Origin: Diacronema lutheri
Lineage: Eukaryota > Haptophyta > Pavlovophyceae > Pavlovales > Pavlovaceae
Assembly: GCA_019448385.1 (NCBI GenBank)
Contig: JAGTXO010000011.1
Location: 1,020,001-1,084,000, forward strand
DNA: 64,000 bases
Direction of reading: 5' to 3'
Numbering within the stretch: the stretch's first letter is position 1; every line of letters begins with the position of its first letter. Shown piece by piece: positions 1 to 9,839 of the stretch. The notes below the pieces were generated by a model. It saw only the letters and a program-made list of their open reading frames with translations, searched no databases and was not told where the DNA came from. A program made the translations under genes and the position numbers.

Positions 1-132
1 GGCGCTGCGCGCTGCTGCATCGCCTGCCAGCTGCGGAGCGTTGCGTCTCCCGTCCTTGTGCCCGCGTCGAAGAAGGACGAGAGATCGTACGCCTTGTCGT
101 CAAAAGAGCCCTGCCCGACGATGCCGGCGATC
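1..132 (-). CDS. possible exon of a gene running off the left edge
   Basis: On the minus strand an open frame from about base 132 to base 1 translates to a sensible-looking stretch containing GIVGQGSFDDKAYDLSSFF, with mostly G/C third positions like the verified genes here. A stop lies just upstream in the same frame, so this would have to be an internal exon; CCAG before GATCGCC (minus strand) is a usable splice acceptor. I do not recognise the protein. The only plus-strand alternative is an 11-codon reading frame at 121. The fragment is too short to be sure it is coding. Confidence 0.3.
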
Positions 133-148
133 CTGGCCGTGCTGCCTC

Positions 149-285
149 ATTTTTAGCACGAAGCGTTAAGCAGAGAAAAACGCTCGTAGAGCCAGCCTGC
201 CTCGGCCCCGTGCGCGCCCCTCCTGCTGACCCGCTTGTAAGCGTCGTTATGGGGGGTAGTATTTTTAGCACGAAGCGTTGAGCAG
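149..285. repeat. 25-bp near-perfect direct repeat, two copies
   Basis: Two copies of a 25-base sequence containing TTTTTAGCACGAAGCGTT lie at 149-173 and 261-285 and differ at one base (A or G at the nineteenth position of the copy). They flank about 87 bases. Each copy begins with a T-run followed by AG, which would work as a splice acceptor. The second copy overlaps the first codons of the open frame of the pherophorin-like gene. Confidence 0.7.
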
Positions 286-2620
286 TTGTGGAAAAAGACG
301 TGCCAAGTTTCTGGAAGCCTGGCTCACGCGCGCCGTGATCCTGCCCCTCGTGCTCGGCGTCTCGCACGCGGCGACCAGCGGTCCGGTAAGCTTCGGCGGC
401 AATTCGTGGTACCTTGCGCCTGTCCAAACTACTTGCACCCAAGCGTGCACAGGGCTAGGCTTGGAGTGCGACGGTGATGTCCTTCTCAACCATGGGATGG
501 AGGCTCTGAATCAAGCTGCGTTCGAGGCCTTCGTTGACGACTTCACCGACGTTCCCTCATCGTACTGCTCTACCACTTTCGACCAGTCGGCGGGCGGCGG
601 ATTCGGCCTGTCACACTTACCCCTCATCACCGCGCAAGGCCCACAAGCCAACCAATGTTACACGGGGCAAACCTCAGCGACGACGGCTGGGTCGGCCTGT
701 GATGCAGCATCAACTAACATTGACCGGCGGCTCTGCCCGTGCCTGACTCCGCCGGCACCACCGCCATCGCCCCCTCCGAGCCCAACGCCACCGCCGCTGC
801 CGCCGCCGCCGTCACCCCCTCCGAGCCCGCCGCCCTCGCCCTTGCCGCCGCCGTCTCCCCCTCCGAGCCCGCCGCCCCCGCCCTCGCCGCCGCCGTCGCC
901 CCCTCCGAGCCTGCCGCCGCCGCCGTCGCCGCCGCCGTCGCCGCCGCCGTCGCCCCCTCCGAGCCCGCCGCCCCCTCCGTCGCCGCCGCCGTCGCCCCCT
1001 CCGAGCCCACCGCCGCCGTCGCCGCCGCCGTCGCCCCCTCCGAGCCCGCCGCCCCCGCCGTCGCCGCCACCTTCGCCCCCTCCGAGCCCGCCGCCCCCGC
1101 CTTCGCCGCCGCCGTCACCCCCTCCGAGCCCGCCGCCCCAGCCGTCGCCGCCGCCGTCGCCCCCTCCGAGCCCGCCGCCCCCGCCGTCGCCGCCACCGTC
1201 GCCCCCTCCGAGCCCGCCGCCCCCGCCGTCGCCGCCGCCGTCGCCCCCTCCGAGCCCGCCGCCCCCTCCGTCGCCGCCGCCGTCGCCCCCTCCGAGCCCA
1301 CCGCCGCCGTCGCCGCCGCCGTCGCCCCCTCCGAGCCCGCCACCCCCACCGTCGCCGCCACCTTCGCCCCCTCCGAGCCCGCCGCCCCCGCCTTCGCCGC
1401 CGCCGTCGCCCCCTCCGAGCCCGCCGCCGCCGCCCTCTCCGCCGCCGTCGCCCCCTCCGAGCCCGCCGCCGCCGCCGTCGCCGCCGCCGTCGCCCCCTCC
1501 GAGCCCGCCGCCGCCGCCGTCGCCGCCGCCGTCGCCCCCTCCGAGCCCGCCGCCGCCGCCGTCGCCGCCGCCGTCGCCCCCTCCGAGCCCGCCACCCCCG
1601 CCGTCGCCGCCGCCGTCGCCCCCTCCGAGCCCACCGCCGCCGCCGTCGCCGCCACCGTCGCCTCCTCCGAGCCCGCCGCCGCCGCCGTCGCCGCCGCCGC
1701 CGTCGCCCCCTCCGAGCCCGCCCCCACCGTCGCCGCCGCCTTCGCCCCCTCCGAGCCCCCCGCCGCCGCCGTCGCCGCCGCCGACGCCCCCTCCGAGCCC
1801 CCCGCCTCCCTTTCCGCCGCCAAGTCCGCCGCCCAGCCCCAACCCGCCGCCCTACCCGCCGCTGTCGAGCGAGCTGCCCCCTGTCAAGGCGCTGGTGAGC
1901 GTGACGGTCGACCAGTCAATCGAGGACGTGCAGCAGCTCCTCGCAAACATGACCGCCGCCTTCGCGCGCGGCATGCAAGTCCCCATAAGATACGTCGAAG
2001 CGACCGTCGAGCCCGGCTCGACGCGCGTCAGGTTCACCGTCTCCGTGCCGCCTCCGACCAGTTTTCAAAACGTCAACGTGCGCGCCAATGTGCTGGCGAT
2101 CACCAGACAGAAGGTGCAGGCCATCTTCGAGTCCGCCGGGCTTGCGGAGGTGGTCACGACCGTCGGAGAGCTCTCGGTCGTCGTGCCGCCGCCGCCGTCG
2201 CCTCCTCCGAAACGAGACGACGACGACGACGACGACAACGACAATGACGAGGGTGCCTTGGTGCGCTGCGCGTGGCGCGGCACGTTATATGGTCTCACAG
2301 CTCAAACGCACATCCGCCCTCCACCCGCCCTGCAGCCGGCCGCCCCCACCCCCCCCCCCCCCCCCCCCCCCCCCCTGCCGCCGGCTGCCCGCGACCATGC
2401 CAGCCCTGTCCCATGGCACCCATCACCCACCACCCTTCCCTGCGACGAATGCGGCGCGACCCAGCAGGCCTCATCGCCGACGCCGGGCCTCGACCAAGCG
2501 GGCATCATCATCGTAAGCACCGTCGTGCCCGCTGGCTCCCTAATCATCTGCGCTGTCGCCGCGCGCGCGCTCTACATCCGGCACATGAGACTCAAGCTCG
2601 ACGTCGAGCTTCCCCAGTGA
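269..2620 (+). CDS. pherophorin-like proline-rich surface protein (5' end incomplete)
   Basis: The frame encodes a hydrophobic leader (AVILPLVLGVSHAA), a cysteine-containing N-terminal domain of about 120 residues, a long SPPP array, a folded domain of about 95 residues beginning SVTVDQSIEDVQQLL, an acidic D/N run, and a C-terminal membrane segment (AGIIIVSTVVPAGSLIICAV) with a short basic tail. This is the layout of extensin/pherophorin-type cell-surface glycoproteins, in which SPPP arrays are O-glycosylated rods. No ATG lies upstream of the leader in frame: the frame opens just after TTTTTAG at 262-268, so the true start is probably in an upstream exon. The stretch from about 2250 to 2490, with a poly-C run, breaks the domain pattern and may be an intron. 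Pherophorin-like by architecture only. Confidence 0.7.
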   Translation, partial: HEALSSCGKRRAKFLEAWLTRAVILPLVLGVSHAATSGPVSFGGNSWYLAPVQTTCTQACTGLGLECDGDVLLNHGMEALNQAAFEAFVDDFTDVPSSYCSTTFDQSAGGGFGLSHLPLITAQGPQANQCYTGQTSATTAGSACDAASTNIDRRLCPCLTPPAPPPSPPPSPTPPPLPPPPSPPPSPPPSPLPPPSPPPSPPPPPSPPPSPPPSLPPPPSPPPSPPPSPPPSPPPPPSPPPSPPPSPPPPSPPPSPPPSPPPPPSPPPSPPPSPPPPPSPPPSPPPSPPPQPSPPPSPPPSPPPPPSPPPSPPPSPPPPPSPPPSPPPSPPPPPSPPPSPPPSPPPPSPPPSPPPSPPPPPSPPPSPPPSPPPPPSPPPSPPPSPPPPPSPPPSPPPSPPPPPSPPPSPPPSPPPPPSPPPSPPPSPPPPPSPPPSPPPSPPPPPSPPPSPPPSPPPPPSPPPSPPPSPPPPPSPPPPSPPPSPPPPSPPPSPPPSPPPPPSPPPTPPPSPPPPFPPPSPPPSPNPPPYPPLSSELPPVKALVSVTVDQSIEDVQQLLANMTAAFARGMQVPIRYVEATVEPGSTRVRFTVSVPPPTSFQNVNVRANVLAITRQKVQAIFESAGLAEVVTTVGELSVVVPPPPSPPPKRDDDDDDDNDNDEGALVRCAWRGTLYGLTAQTHIRPPPALQPAAPTPPPPPPPPLPPAARDHASPVPWHPSPTTLPCDECGATQQASSPTPGLDQAGIIIVSTVVPAGSLIICAVAARALYIRHMRLKLDVELPQ
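762..1850 (+). repeat. SPPP-coding tandem array
   Basis: About 1.1 kb of imperfect 27-36-base units encoding SPPPSPPPSPPPPP. It produces long false open frames in other phases on both strands (Ala/Ser/Glu/Pro-rich on plus, Gly-rich on minus). The proline frame is taken as real because it joins the N- and C-terminal domains without a break. Confidence 0.9.
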
Positions 2621-3306
2621 CGTGCTGCCGAGCAACTGGGCTTCCTTAGTGACTCACTCACTCATTCACACTGGGACCCTTCCCCTGTGATGGACGTAGT
2701 GCCCTTCCCCAGTGACGCTGGGGAAGCCATGCCATGCGCCGCGGCGAACGCCGGCGACGTGACGGCCGCGCCGATGGCAACGGCGGCGGCGGCGGGCCGG
2801 CGGCGGTGGAGGTGGCAGCGCCCGCGATGGAGGCGGCAGCGGCGGCGGCGCTTGCCATCGCGCGGCGCGCGAGGCGCCACCGATCGCCGCCGCTGCGGCG
2901 CACGCCGCGCGCGCGCCTGTTACGCGCATCGTCGCCGTGCCAGGCTCTCGGCCGTGCGGAGCTCCGATGACGGGCCCGGTGTGCGCTGGCGCATAATTAG
3001 AGCCGCGCGTCTCCCGCCCATCTCCATCATCGTGCACAAGGCCGACACCTTGACTTCGGACCGACGCTGCATGCACACTTTCGCTCGCTCCGTTCGTCAC
3101 GCCTCGGCCCTGTGCACGCCTTGTCTGTGCACGCTGCTCGGCCTCGCGCTGCTCGCGGTGTGGGCCTTTGTGCCTGCTCCGCCTGGCGCCTCGCGAGCCC
3201 GGCCTCACGGGCTGCAAACACGTCTGCGCCGAGTCTCGAAGCCGACAGCTGAGCTGACTGAGAGGCGCATCCGGCATCCGGCACACACCGTCTCGTCGCC
3301 GGAGCG
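2621..3306. other. intergenic stretch, no convincing gene
   Basis: Nearly 700 bases between the pherophorin-like gene and the transporter. Open frames exist but lack a consistent G/C third-position bias or recognisable domains. CTTCCCCAGTGACG occurs at the end of the pherophorin-like gene (about 2608) and again near 2710. A 21-base sequence, GGCCTCGCGCTGCTCGCGGT plus G, at 3140-3160 recurs inside the transporter's first codons at 3343-3363. These look like small local duplications. Confidence 0.5.
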
Positions 3307-4045
3307 ATGGCGGTCGAGAAGGTGTGGGTATGGCCGCTGCTTGGCCTCGCGCTGCTCGCGGTGAGCTCGGCGGCGCCGGTGCTGCGCACGATGATGGCCG
3401 TGCCGCCGCTTTTGCGCGCGAGCTGGCGGCAGCAGCTCACCGCGGCGCTCGTCGCGCCCGTCGGCGTCTGGCAATACCGCGCGCTCGACGCGGACGCGCG
3501 CGCGCGCGCGCGCGCGCCGGCCGTAATGGCGAGGCTGCTGGGAAGCGGGCTGCTCCTCGCGGCGCACTTTGGCGCGTGGATCTGGTCGATCGACCACACG
3601 ACGCTCGCCCACTCGGTGCTGCTCGTCTCGGCCAATCCGATCATTCTTGCGCTCGGGCGCGTCGTCGGCCGGTTGCCCGTGCACGTCGCGGGCGAGCTCG
3701 GCGGCGCGATGCTCGGGTTTGGCGGCGCGGCCGTGTCGATGGTTGGCGAGCTTGCCACGACGCTGCTCCCGCCGCCGCTCGCGCTCAACGTTAGCGCCGC
3801 GCAGGATGAGCCGTCCATCGGTGGCGCATCCGTTGGTGCGGGCGAGCGCGTGACGCTCGTGGGCGACCTCGCCGCGCTCGCGGGCGCGGCCACCTTCGTG
3901 CTTTACTTACTGATCGGGCGCGAGTTGCGCCAGTGGATGCCAACGTTTGTGTACGTTGCGCCCGTCTTCGCCGTGTCGGCCGCCGCGCTCTCCGCGGCCG
4001 CGGCGGTCGCCGAGGGCCCAACGCTCGCGGGAAGCGGCGGCGGTG

Positions 4046-4076
<31 letters not shown>

Positions 4077-4923
4077 CGGCGTCGCCGCGGGGGCAACATT
4101 TGGCTGGGCGTCGCGCGAGTGGGTGGCGCCGAGCATGTATCTCGCGCTCGGGCCTGGCGTGTGCGGCCATGCGAGCATCAACCTGTGCGTCGGCCACCTC
4201 GAGCCGCTCGTGATCGCCGTCGCGCTCCTTGCGGAGCCGTTACTTTCCGCCACGATCGGATGGGCGATGGGCGTGTCGGGCGTGCCGCGCGCGTGGACGC
4301 TCGCGGGCGGGCCGTTGCTCCTCGCCGGCTGCGTGTGTACCGTGTGGGGCGCGCAGCAGCGCGAGAAGCGCGAGCGCGGCGGCGACGGCGACGGCGGCGT
4401 GGCCGTGCCGCCGCCCGCCAGCCGCGCGCGCTCCGTGCTCGCGCACGTGCTGCGGCCGCGCGGCGCGCAGCAGCTCGCGGACGAGGACGTGCTCGCGGCA
4501 CACTGCCCCTCGCACGCGCGCCACGCGCACCTCAGCGGCGGCGTGGGTAGCGTCGACGATGTTGCCGAGGACCTCTGGGGCGCGGGCGCTCTGCCCGCCC
4601 TTGCCGGCAGCGCTCGTGCCGCGCTGCCACACGCGCTCGCGCCCGGAGCGGAGCCGCCGCCAGGCGTAGCCGGCGTGGGGCTCGCCTCGCGACACGACGA
4701 GGGCCGAAACGGCGCGCACGATGGCCCGCGCGTCGGCGTGGACGCGCGGCAGCTCGTGCAGCTCGGCGGCGTGTGCGGCGCGCGGCCCGCCACGCCGGGC
4801 GACGCCGTTGCCCACGGAGCGTGCGCGGCGATGCCCGCCGCCGATTGCGCGGGCGGCGGCGAGATTCAAATGGGCGCGATGTCGACCTGCGCGGGAGCCG
4901 AGCAGGCGAACAACGTCGGATGA
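3307..4923 (+). CDS. EamA/DMT-family transporter
   Basis: Predicted polytopic membrane protein of 538 residues. Hydrophobic segments start at the N terminus (VWPLLGLALLAVSSAAPVL) and continue with LLGSGLLLAAHFGAWIW, AHSVLLVSANPIILALG, AALAGAATFVLYLLIG and LEPLVIAVALLAEPLLSATIG. The last, with GGPLLLAGCVCTVWG, matches the second EamA repeat of drug/metabolite transporters (solute or nucleotide-sugar export); substrate cannot be inferred. A poly-glycine loop from a GGC run sits at about 4032-4081. Residues from about 360 to the end are a hydrophilic tail; third positions stay G/C-rich to about residue 400 and weaken after, so the real end may be an intron or earlier stop. The next gene converges on this one. 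Confidence 0.75.
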
Positions 4924-4997
4924 GCGCACGCTCGACATAACTCCCGTTTGCCCGTTCATCCCATCAGCTGAGCACTCTCCGTTCATCAGCAATGACA

Positions 4998-5549
4998 TCA
5001 CCCCGGGTTAAGCGCCTCGGCGATTGCGGCTCGCGCGTAGCCGCCGACCCCGTAGAGCACGCGGATGAGCACCTTGTGCAGCGCCGTCAATTCGCTCGGC
5101 GCCAAGGCAAGCGAGTCAAGCAGCGTGTGCTCAACCCACGAGTGCACGATGGGCGCGAGGGTTGGCCGTACGAAGAGGAGGAAGAGCGCAGCGTCCTGGA
5201 AGTAGGTCACGCTCGGCAGCGAGAGGCACGCCAGCGTTTTGGCCAGGATGCGCCGCTGCTGCGCCGGCGAGAGGCTCAGCCAGACCTGCCGCGACATCTC
5301 GAGCTCTGGCGGCGGAGCACGGTGTGCGCGCGCGCTCACGCCGTGCACGCGGCCCATGCCCGGCGGTGTGCGGCCGAGCCCGACGGAGCCGGCGACCAGA
5401 TCCACGTCGGCAAAGCGCGTGAGCCTGAAGAGCTCCGCAATAAACTCGTCCTCGACCAAGTTCAGCTCGCGCTCCCTCGCGCCTCCCGTGAGCTCGCCCT
5501 GCCTCACCCCTTCCTCCATACCGGTGCGTTCCGTCAAACTCCCCGCCAT
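4998..5549 (-). CDS. unknown protein, 183 residues
   Basis: Single open frame starting MAGSLTERTG; an upstream in-frame extension exists, but this ATG leaves about 105 bases to the divergent ferredoxin-like gene. The N half is polar. The C half is helix-rich and hydrophobic, with SPAQQRRILAKTLACLSLPS, FQDAALFLLFVRPTLAPIV and a terminal LIRVLYGVGGYARAAIAEAL. I do not recognise a family. The hydrophobic helices could be membrane-associated or a compact all-helical fold. It converges with the transporter and is divergent from the ferredoxin-like gene. Confidence 0.6.
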   Translation of the reverse strand: MAGSLTERTGMEEGVRQGELTGGARERELNLVEDEFIAELFRLTRFADVDLVAGSVGLGRTPPGMGRVHGVSARAHRAPPPELEMSRQVWLSLSPAQQRRILAKTLACLSLPSVTYFQDAALFLLFVRPTLAPIVHSWVEHTLLDSLALAPSELTALHKVLIRVLYGVGGYARAAIAEALNPG

Positions 5550-5654
5550 CGTGCGCACACCCGTTCCCGTGTTCCGTCTTTCCGTTCTTCTCACACGCCA
5601 ACGGGCACAGCGCCAGTGCGGCAGACGGACGGGCACGGTTGCGGCACCGTGGCC

Positions 5655-6350
5655 ATGGCTCGCCTGTTCTTGATCGCCATGGCCTCCCTTACAGCATGCG
5701 CTGGCGGGGTGGCGCTGGGTCGGCCCTCATCCCTCGACCTGTCCGCCGGGCTCGCGCGCATCTTCTACGTCGATGAGCCGACGTGCATTGGCTGCACGCG
5801 CTGCGCAAAAGTCGCGCCGCGGACGTTCGCGATGGAGGCCGAGTGGGGGCGCGCGCGCGTCGTCCGGCAGGGTGGCGACGAGTTTGCGGACGTGCGCGAG
5901 GCGATTCGGACGTGTCCGGCCGCATGCATCCACCAGGTGACCGCGGGCGAGCTCGCAGTCCTCGAGCAGTGGCGCGAGGCGAACCTCGACGGCGTGCAGC
6001 GCGCGCACGCGACCAGCCGGCTCGTCGGCGCGTCGACGCCGCCGGCGTGGTGGCTACCGCTCCGGCAGGCGGGCACGGGCAGCGGCTGGCACCCGATCAT
6101 TGCCGACTCGCGCGCGGAGACAAAGGCGACCATCGACTTCATGGGCACGAGCGGCGCGGGCGACAGCGCGGAGGACATTGCGCTCGAGGACGCGCTCGAG
6201 CTCAAGCACGAGCTGCCGCCGGGCAGGCCACTCAAGAGCCGCGCGGACATGCTGCGCGTCTTTCGCGAGCACAGGGTCGCTTTCTCCGTCGTCGCCTTCA
6301 TGTTCACGCTGCAAGGCGTCGAGATCCTCTCCAACGACGTGCATTGCTGA
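5655..6350 (+). CDS. plastid ferredoxin-like Fe-S protein
   Basis: A 231-residue protein. It begins with a signal-peptide-like leader (MARLFLIAMASLTACAG), followed by a single-cluster ferredoxin fold: FYVDEPTCIGCTRCAKVAP and, about 40 residues on, IRTCPAACIHQV. The CxxCxxC plus distant CP set matches bacterial-type 3Fe-4S/4Fe-4S ferredoxins found in plastids fused to other segments. The C half has a conserved-looking WWLPLRQAGTGSGW stretch, an acidic region and a terminal hydrophobic helix (VAFSVVAFMFTLQGVEIL). Role inferred: plastid electron transfer or Fe-S chaperoning; partner unknown. The ATG was chosen because the leader starts there. Confidence 0.75.
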   Translation: MARLFLIAMASLTACAGGVALGRPSSLDLSAGLARIFYVDEPTCIGCTRCAKVAPRTFAMEAEWGRARVVRQGGDEFADVREAIRTCPAACIHQVTAGELAVLEQWREANLDGVQRAHATSRLVGASTPPAWWLPLRQAGTGSGWHPIIADSRAETKATIDFMGTSGAGDSAEDIALEDALELKHELPPGRPLKSRADMLRVFREHRVAFSVVAFMFTLQGVEILSNDVHC

Positions 6351-6615
6351 CTGCGGCTCACAAGTTGTGGCCTCGCTCTGTGCAGCCGAAAGCGGCAGGG
6401 CTGCGCGAGATCGGCTGCCGTGACTCTGGGACCTGGGCCTGCGCTCAAAGCGCGCATCGATTCGTCACGCCATGTGATGTGGCGCGCCGCAGCCGTGACG
6501 GGTATGCCCCATGCCGCATAAGCCATGTTTTGGCAGACGACAGTTGATGCTTGGCAACATGCAGAGCGCGAGCCACACGGAACCCGGCGCGCGCGAAGAT
6601 GCGCGCGCGCGGCCG

Positions 6616-9600
6616 CTAGCACCGTCGCGTGGATGGCGCGCCGCCGTCGGCGCGCCGCGCCTCCGGCGCGTATGCGAGCAGGCCATCGGCTGACCCCTCC
6701 TTCCACTCCGGGGCGACAGAGATGGTCGCGCCGGCGGGCTGCGCGCGCGAGATGCTGTCGGCAGGCGCGCGGCCCGAGCCGACGTCGCGCGACTCGTCGC
6801 TTTGCGCAAAGTGAAAGGCGCGCTCGTACGCGTCGGCCGACTTGACGGCCGCAACAGCCGCCTCGAGCTGCGGGTCCGAACGGAGCGCGCGCGAGAGGAG
6901 CTTGCCGTCGGGCACCGAGCGCGCGTCGACCGCGCGCGCGATCCGGCGCTCAATCGCCGCGCGTTCGCTGCCGCGCAGCGCGCCGTCGAGCTGCGCGCGC
7001 GCCTGGCTGCGCAGCTCGGCAAGCGCGGGAAGCTGCCGCTGCACCTCGTCGGCGCTGAGCGCCTCCTCCTCTTGCAGCGCGGCGGCGAGCTCATCGAGGC
7101 GCGCCTCGACCGGCGAGCGCAGCGTCGCGCCCAGCACCTGCAGCCTCGCGGCCGCGAACTGCTCGAACTCGCCGAGCAGCGAGCGGTCGACGGCAAAAGG
7201 CGGCGGCGACGCGCCGTCCGGCGCGGGCGTGGGTAGCCGGCCCTGCAGCGCGAGCTCTCGCGCGAAGGCGAAGAAGACGTCCGCCTCGCTCAGCTGCCGC
7301 TCGACCGGGCCGGCGCGCTGCGAGACAAGGGGCACATCCGCTTCGATCCCGCCGCCATCGCGCACCGTCCGGCCGCGAAGCGTCGCGAAGCTTTGGCGAT
7401 CCTGCTCGCGGATCAGGTGGCCGCCATTGCTCAACCAAACGGTCGGCTGCTCGGCGCCCGGAGGAGCGGCGGCGGCACCGCCACCGCCGCCGAGCGAGCC
7501 CGACGCGAGCTGCGGCTGCTCCGGGCCGGCCGCGCCGGACGCGGCCGGCGGATCGGCTGCGGCCGACGGAGGCGCGGGCGTGGCGCGCGCGCCCGGCGTG
7601 GCCGGCGCGCCGCGCGGTCGCGTGAGGGGCGCCGGCGGCGTTTGCGTGCCGGCGGCGGCGGTGGGCGCCGCAACGCCGCTCGCCGCCGCAGGCGCGAGCG
7701 CGCCGTCCGTGCCGGCGTAGGCGAGACGTTGGATGCACCGGCCGGACGGCGTGTAGTACTGGAGGGTGAGGGTGAGGGGTGAGGGGTGAGGGGTGAGGGG
7801 TGAGGGGTGAGGGGTGAGGGGTGAGGGGTGAGGGGTGAGGGGTGAGGGGTGAGGGGTGAGGTGTGAGGTGTGAGGTGTGAGGGGTGAGGGGTGAGGGGTG
7901 AGGTGTGAGGTGTGAGGTGTGAGGGGTGAGGGGTGAGGGGTGAGGGGTGAGGGGGGTGAGGGGTGAGGGGTGAGGGGTGAGGGGTGAGGGGTGAGGGGTG
8001 AGGGGTGAGGGGTGAGGGGTGAGGGGTGAGGGGTGAGGGGTGAGGGGTGAGGGGTGAGGGGTGAGGGGTGAGGGGTGAGGGGTGAGGGGTGAGGGGTGAG
8101 GGGTGAGGGGTGAGGGGTGAGGGGTGGGGGGTGGGGGGTGGGGGGTGGGGGGTGAGGGTGAAGGGTGAAGGGTGAAGGGTGAAGGGTGAAGGGTGAAGGG
8201 TGAGGGTGAGGGTGGAGGGTGAGGGTGGAGGGTGAGGGTGGAGGGTGAGGGTGGGTGAGGGTGATGGTGCGGTTAAGGGTTCGCGCGGCGCGCGGCGCGC
8301 TGAGGGCGCGCAACGTGGCGACGTGGCTGACGAGCGCGCGCTCACCTTCGCAACGGTCACCTTGAGCTCGTTGCCGTAGGGCAGTGGCATCACCGATTGG
8401 ACAAGACCCTTGCCATACGAGCGGCCGCCCACAATCAGTGCGCGGTCAAGGTCCTGCAAAGCACCAGCGACGATCTCGGAGGCGGAGGCGGTCCGCCCAT
8501 CGACGAGCACCGCGAGCCGCACGTTGAGCGGTAGCGTCGGCGCGCCACCCGAGACGAACGTGACGCGCGAGCTCGGCTCGCGGCCCTGCGTCGTGACGAG
8601 GGGCGAGCCGTGTGGCAGCAGCGACTCGCATACCTCGAGCGCGGCGTTGAGCAGGCCGCCCGAATTGCCGCGAAGGTCGAGCACGAGGCCGTCGAGCGCC
8701 TTGCCCTCGCGCGCCGCCTGCGCCATCAGCTGCACGACCGCCAGCTTGAACTCGGAGGCGGCCGTCGCGGAGAAGGCGCCGAGCTTCGCAAAGCCGCACG
8801 CGCTCTTCTCGTCGAGCGGCGCGAGCGCGGCGAGCGAGACGGCGGGCACGAGGATGCGCTCGCGGTGCAGCGTCGTGCGCCGCGCCGCCGCGCCGGGCGC
8901 GTCACCGTCGCGCGAGAACTCGACGTCGACCTGCGTGCCGGGCTCGCCGCGCAGCAACGCCATGGCATCGTCGAGCGTCCGGCCGAGCACGGGCTCGCCG
9001 CCGATCGAGATGAGGTGGTCGCCGACGCGGAGGCCGGCGTCGTAGGCGTGGCCCTCGCGCGCGTCGCGCACGAGGATCCGACCGGGCACGTACGGATCGG
9101 GCGCGATGCCGAGCCCGACGCCGCCGTACGCGCCCGAGGTGAAGAGGTCGAGATCGGCGCGCGCCGCCTTGTTCTCAAACTCGGTGAACGGGTCGAGCGA
9201 GTGGAGCATGCCGTTCGTGCCGCGCTCGAAGAGCGCGGTCGTGTCGACGGGCTGCACGTACCCCGCCTCCACCTGCTGCAGCACGTCGCCGAAGAGGAGC
9301 GCCTGCTTCTCGATCTCCGTCGGTGAGCCAACATGCACCGAGACGAGCGCCACGACGCCGAGCACCGCCGCGCCGAGCACGCCCGTCGACGCGGCCAGCC
9401 AGGTCGGCACGGGCACGGGCGCGCGCAGCCACGCCACAGTGGCCGCCGCGCGCTCGCCCACCGGCGTGCGCGCGAGCGCGGCGAGGGGCGAGGGGACCGG
9501 CTCGCCGGCCGGCCGCACGCGCGCTCTGCCGGCGCGCGCGCGCGCCGACGGCTCGGCGGAGGGTGGCCGCCTGCGGGGCGACGGCAAGCGGAGCGCACCG

Positions 9601-9653
9601 GCCGAGCTGAGCGCGATCAGCGCGAGCGCGACGCCGCGGCACGTCCGGCCCAT
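6616..9653 (-). CDS. CTPA: C-terminal processing peptidase (CtpA-like, S41A)
   Basis: Two exons, 9653-8346 and 7758-6616, joined in phase 0 to give 815 residues; the junction yields VTVAK-YYTPSGR, the family's conserved sequence. CtpA removes the C-terminal extension of the photosystem II D1 precursor in the thylakoid lumen. Seen in order: signal/transit leader, membrane segment (TWLAASTGVLGAAVLGVVAL), a PDZ domain (GLGIAPDPYVPGRILV to ISIGGEPVLGR), and the catalytic Ser-Lys pair in DGRTASASEIVAGAL (about residue 387) and GGRSYGKGLVQ (about 413). The 380-residue second exon, rich in Ala, Pro and charged helices, is much longer than usual for CtpA. The 587-base GT-AG intron (8345-7759) is almost entirely minisatellite. 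Confidence 0.9.
7759..8272. repeat. GGGTGAG heptamer minisatellite filling the CtpA intron
   Basis: About 500 bases of tandem GGGTGAG (plus strand) and close variants. Variants are blocked: GTGTGAG patches occur twice (about 7858-7880 and 7902-7922), a GTGGGGG block lies near 8125-8152, a GGGTGAA block near 8156-8200 and a GGGTGGAGGGTGA block near 8205-8260. The array begins within a few bases of the acceptor; 80 bases of ordinary sequence separate it from the donor. In the pre-mRNA it reads as C-rich CCCTCAC repeats. Confidence 0.95.
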
Positions 9654-9839
9654 CGCGCGCGAGGCCCCGCGCCGCTCCGCCTTTTGAGCGAGAGGGCACG
9701 ATCAAGCACCTCGAAGCTGGACGGAGCGGCCTTTTTGCCGCGAAAGGTGCAAGCCACTTTTTTCGTTTTTTGGGGGTCGGCGCGTGTGCGGCGGACGGCC
9801 TCATCATCCGCGGGCGTGCGTCGTACGAATTCGATCGCG
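9654..9839. promoter_or_regulatory. divergent promoter region, CtpA and GH36 genes
   Basis: The 186 bases between two ATGs reading in opposite directions must hold both promoters. The region contains an AT-rich patch with ACTTTTTTCGTTTTTTGG near 9752-9770, unusual in this GC-rich sequence. No TATA box or initiator can be assigned with confidence. Confidence 0.45.

Noticed and set aside
149-285. 25-base repeats as target-site duplication of a transposon
   Set aside because: The 87 bases between copies are too short and show no terminal inverted repeats or coding remnant.
658-1842. Glycine-rich minus-strand frames and an Ala/Glu/Pro plus frame over the SPPP array
   Set aside because: They exist only because the repeat lacks stops in several phases; they contain no flanking domains.
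4240-5001. Minus-strand 253-codon frame opposite the transporter tail
   Set aside because: No domain, weaker third-position bias than the transporter frame, and it would overlap the end of a better supported gene.
7431-9653. CtpA as a single exon reading through TPHPSPL repeats
   Set aside because: Read-through breaks the conserved AK-YYTPSGR join; splicing at 8345/7759 restores it exactly.
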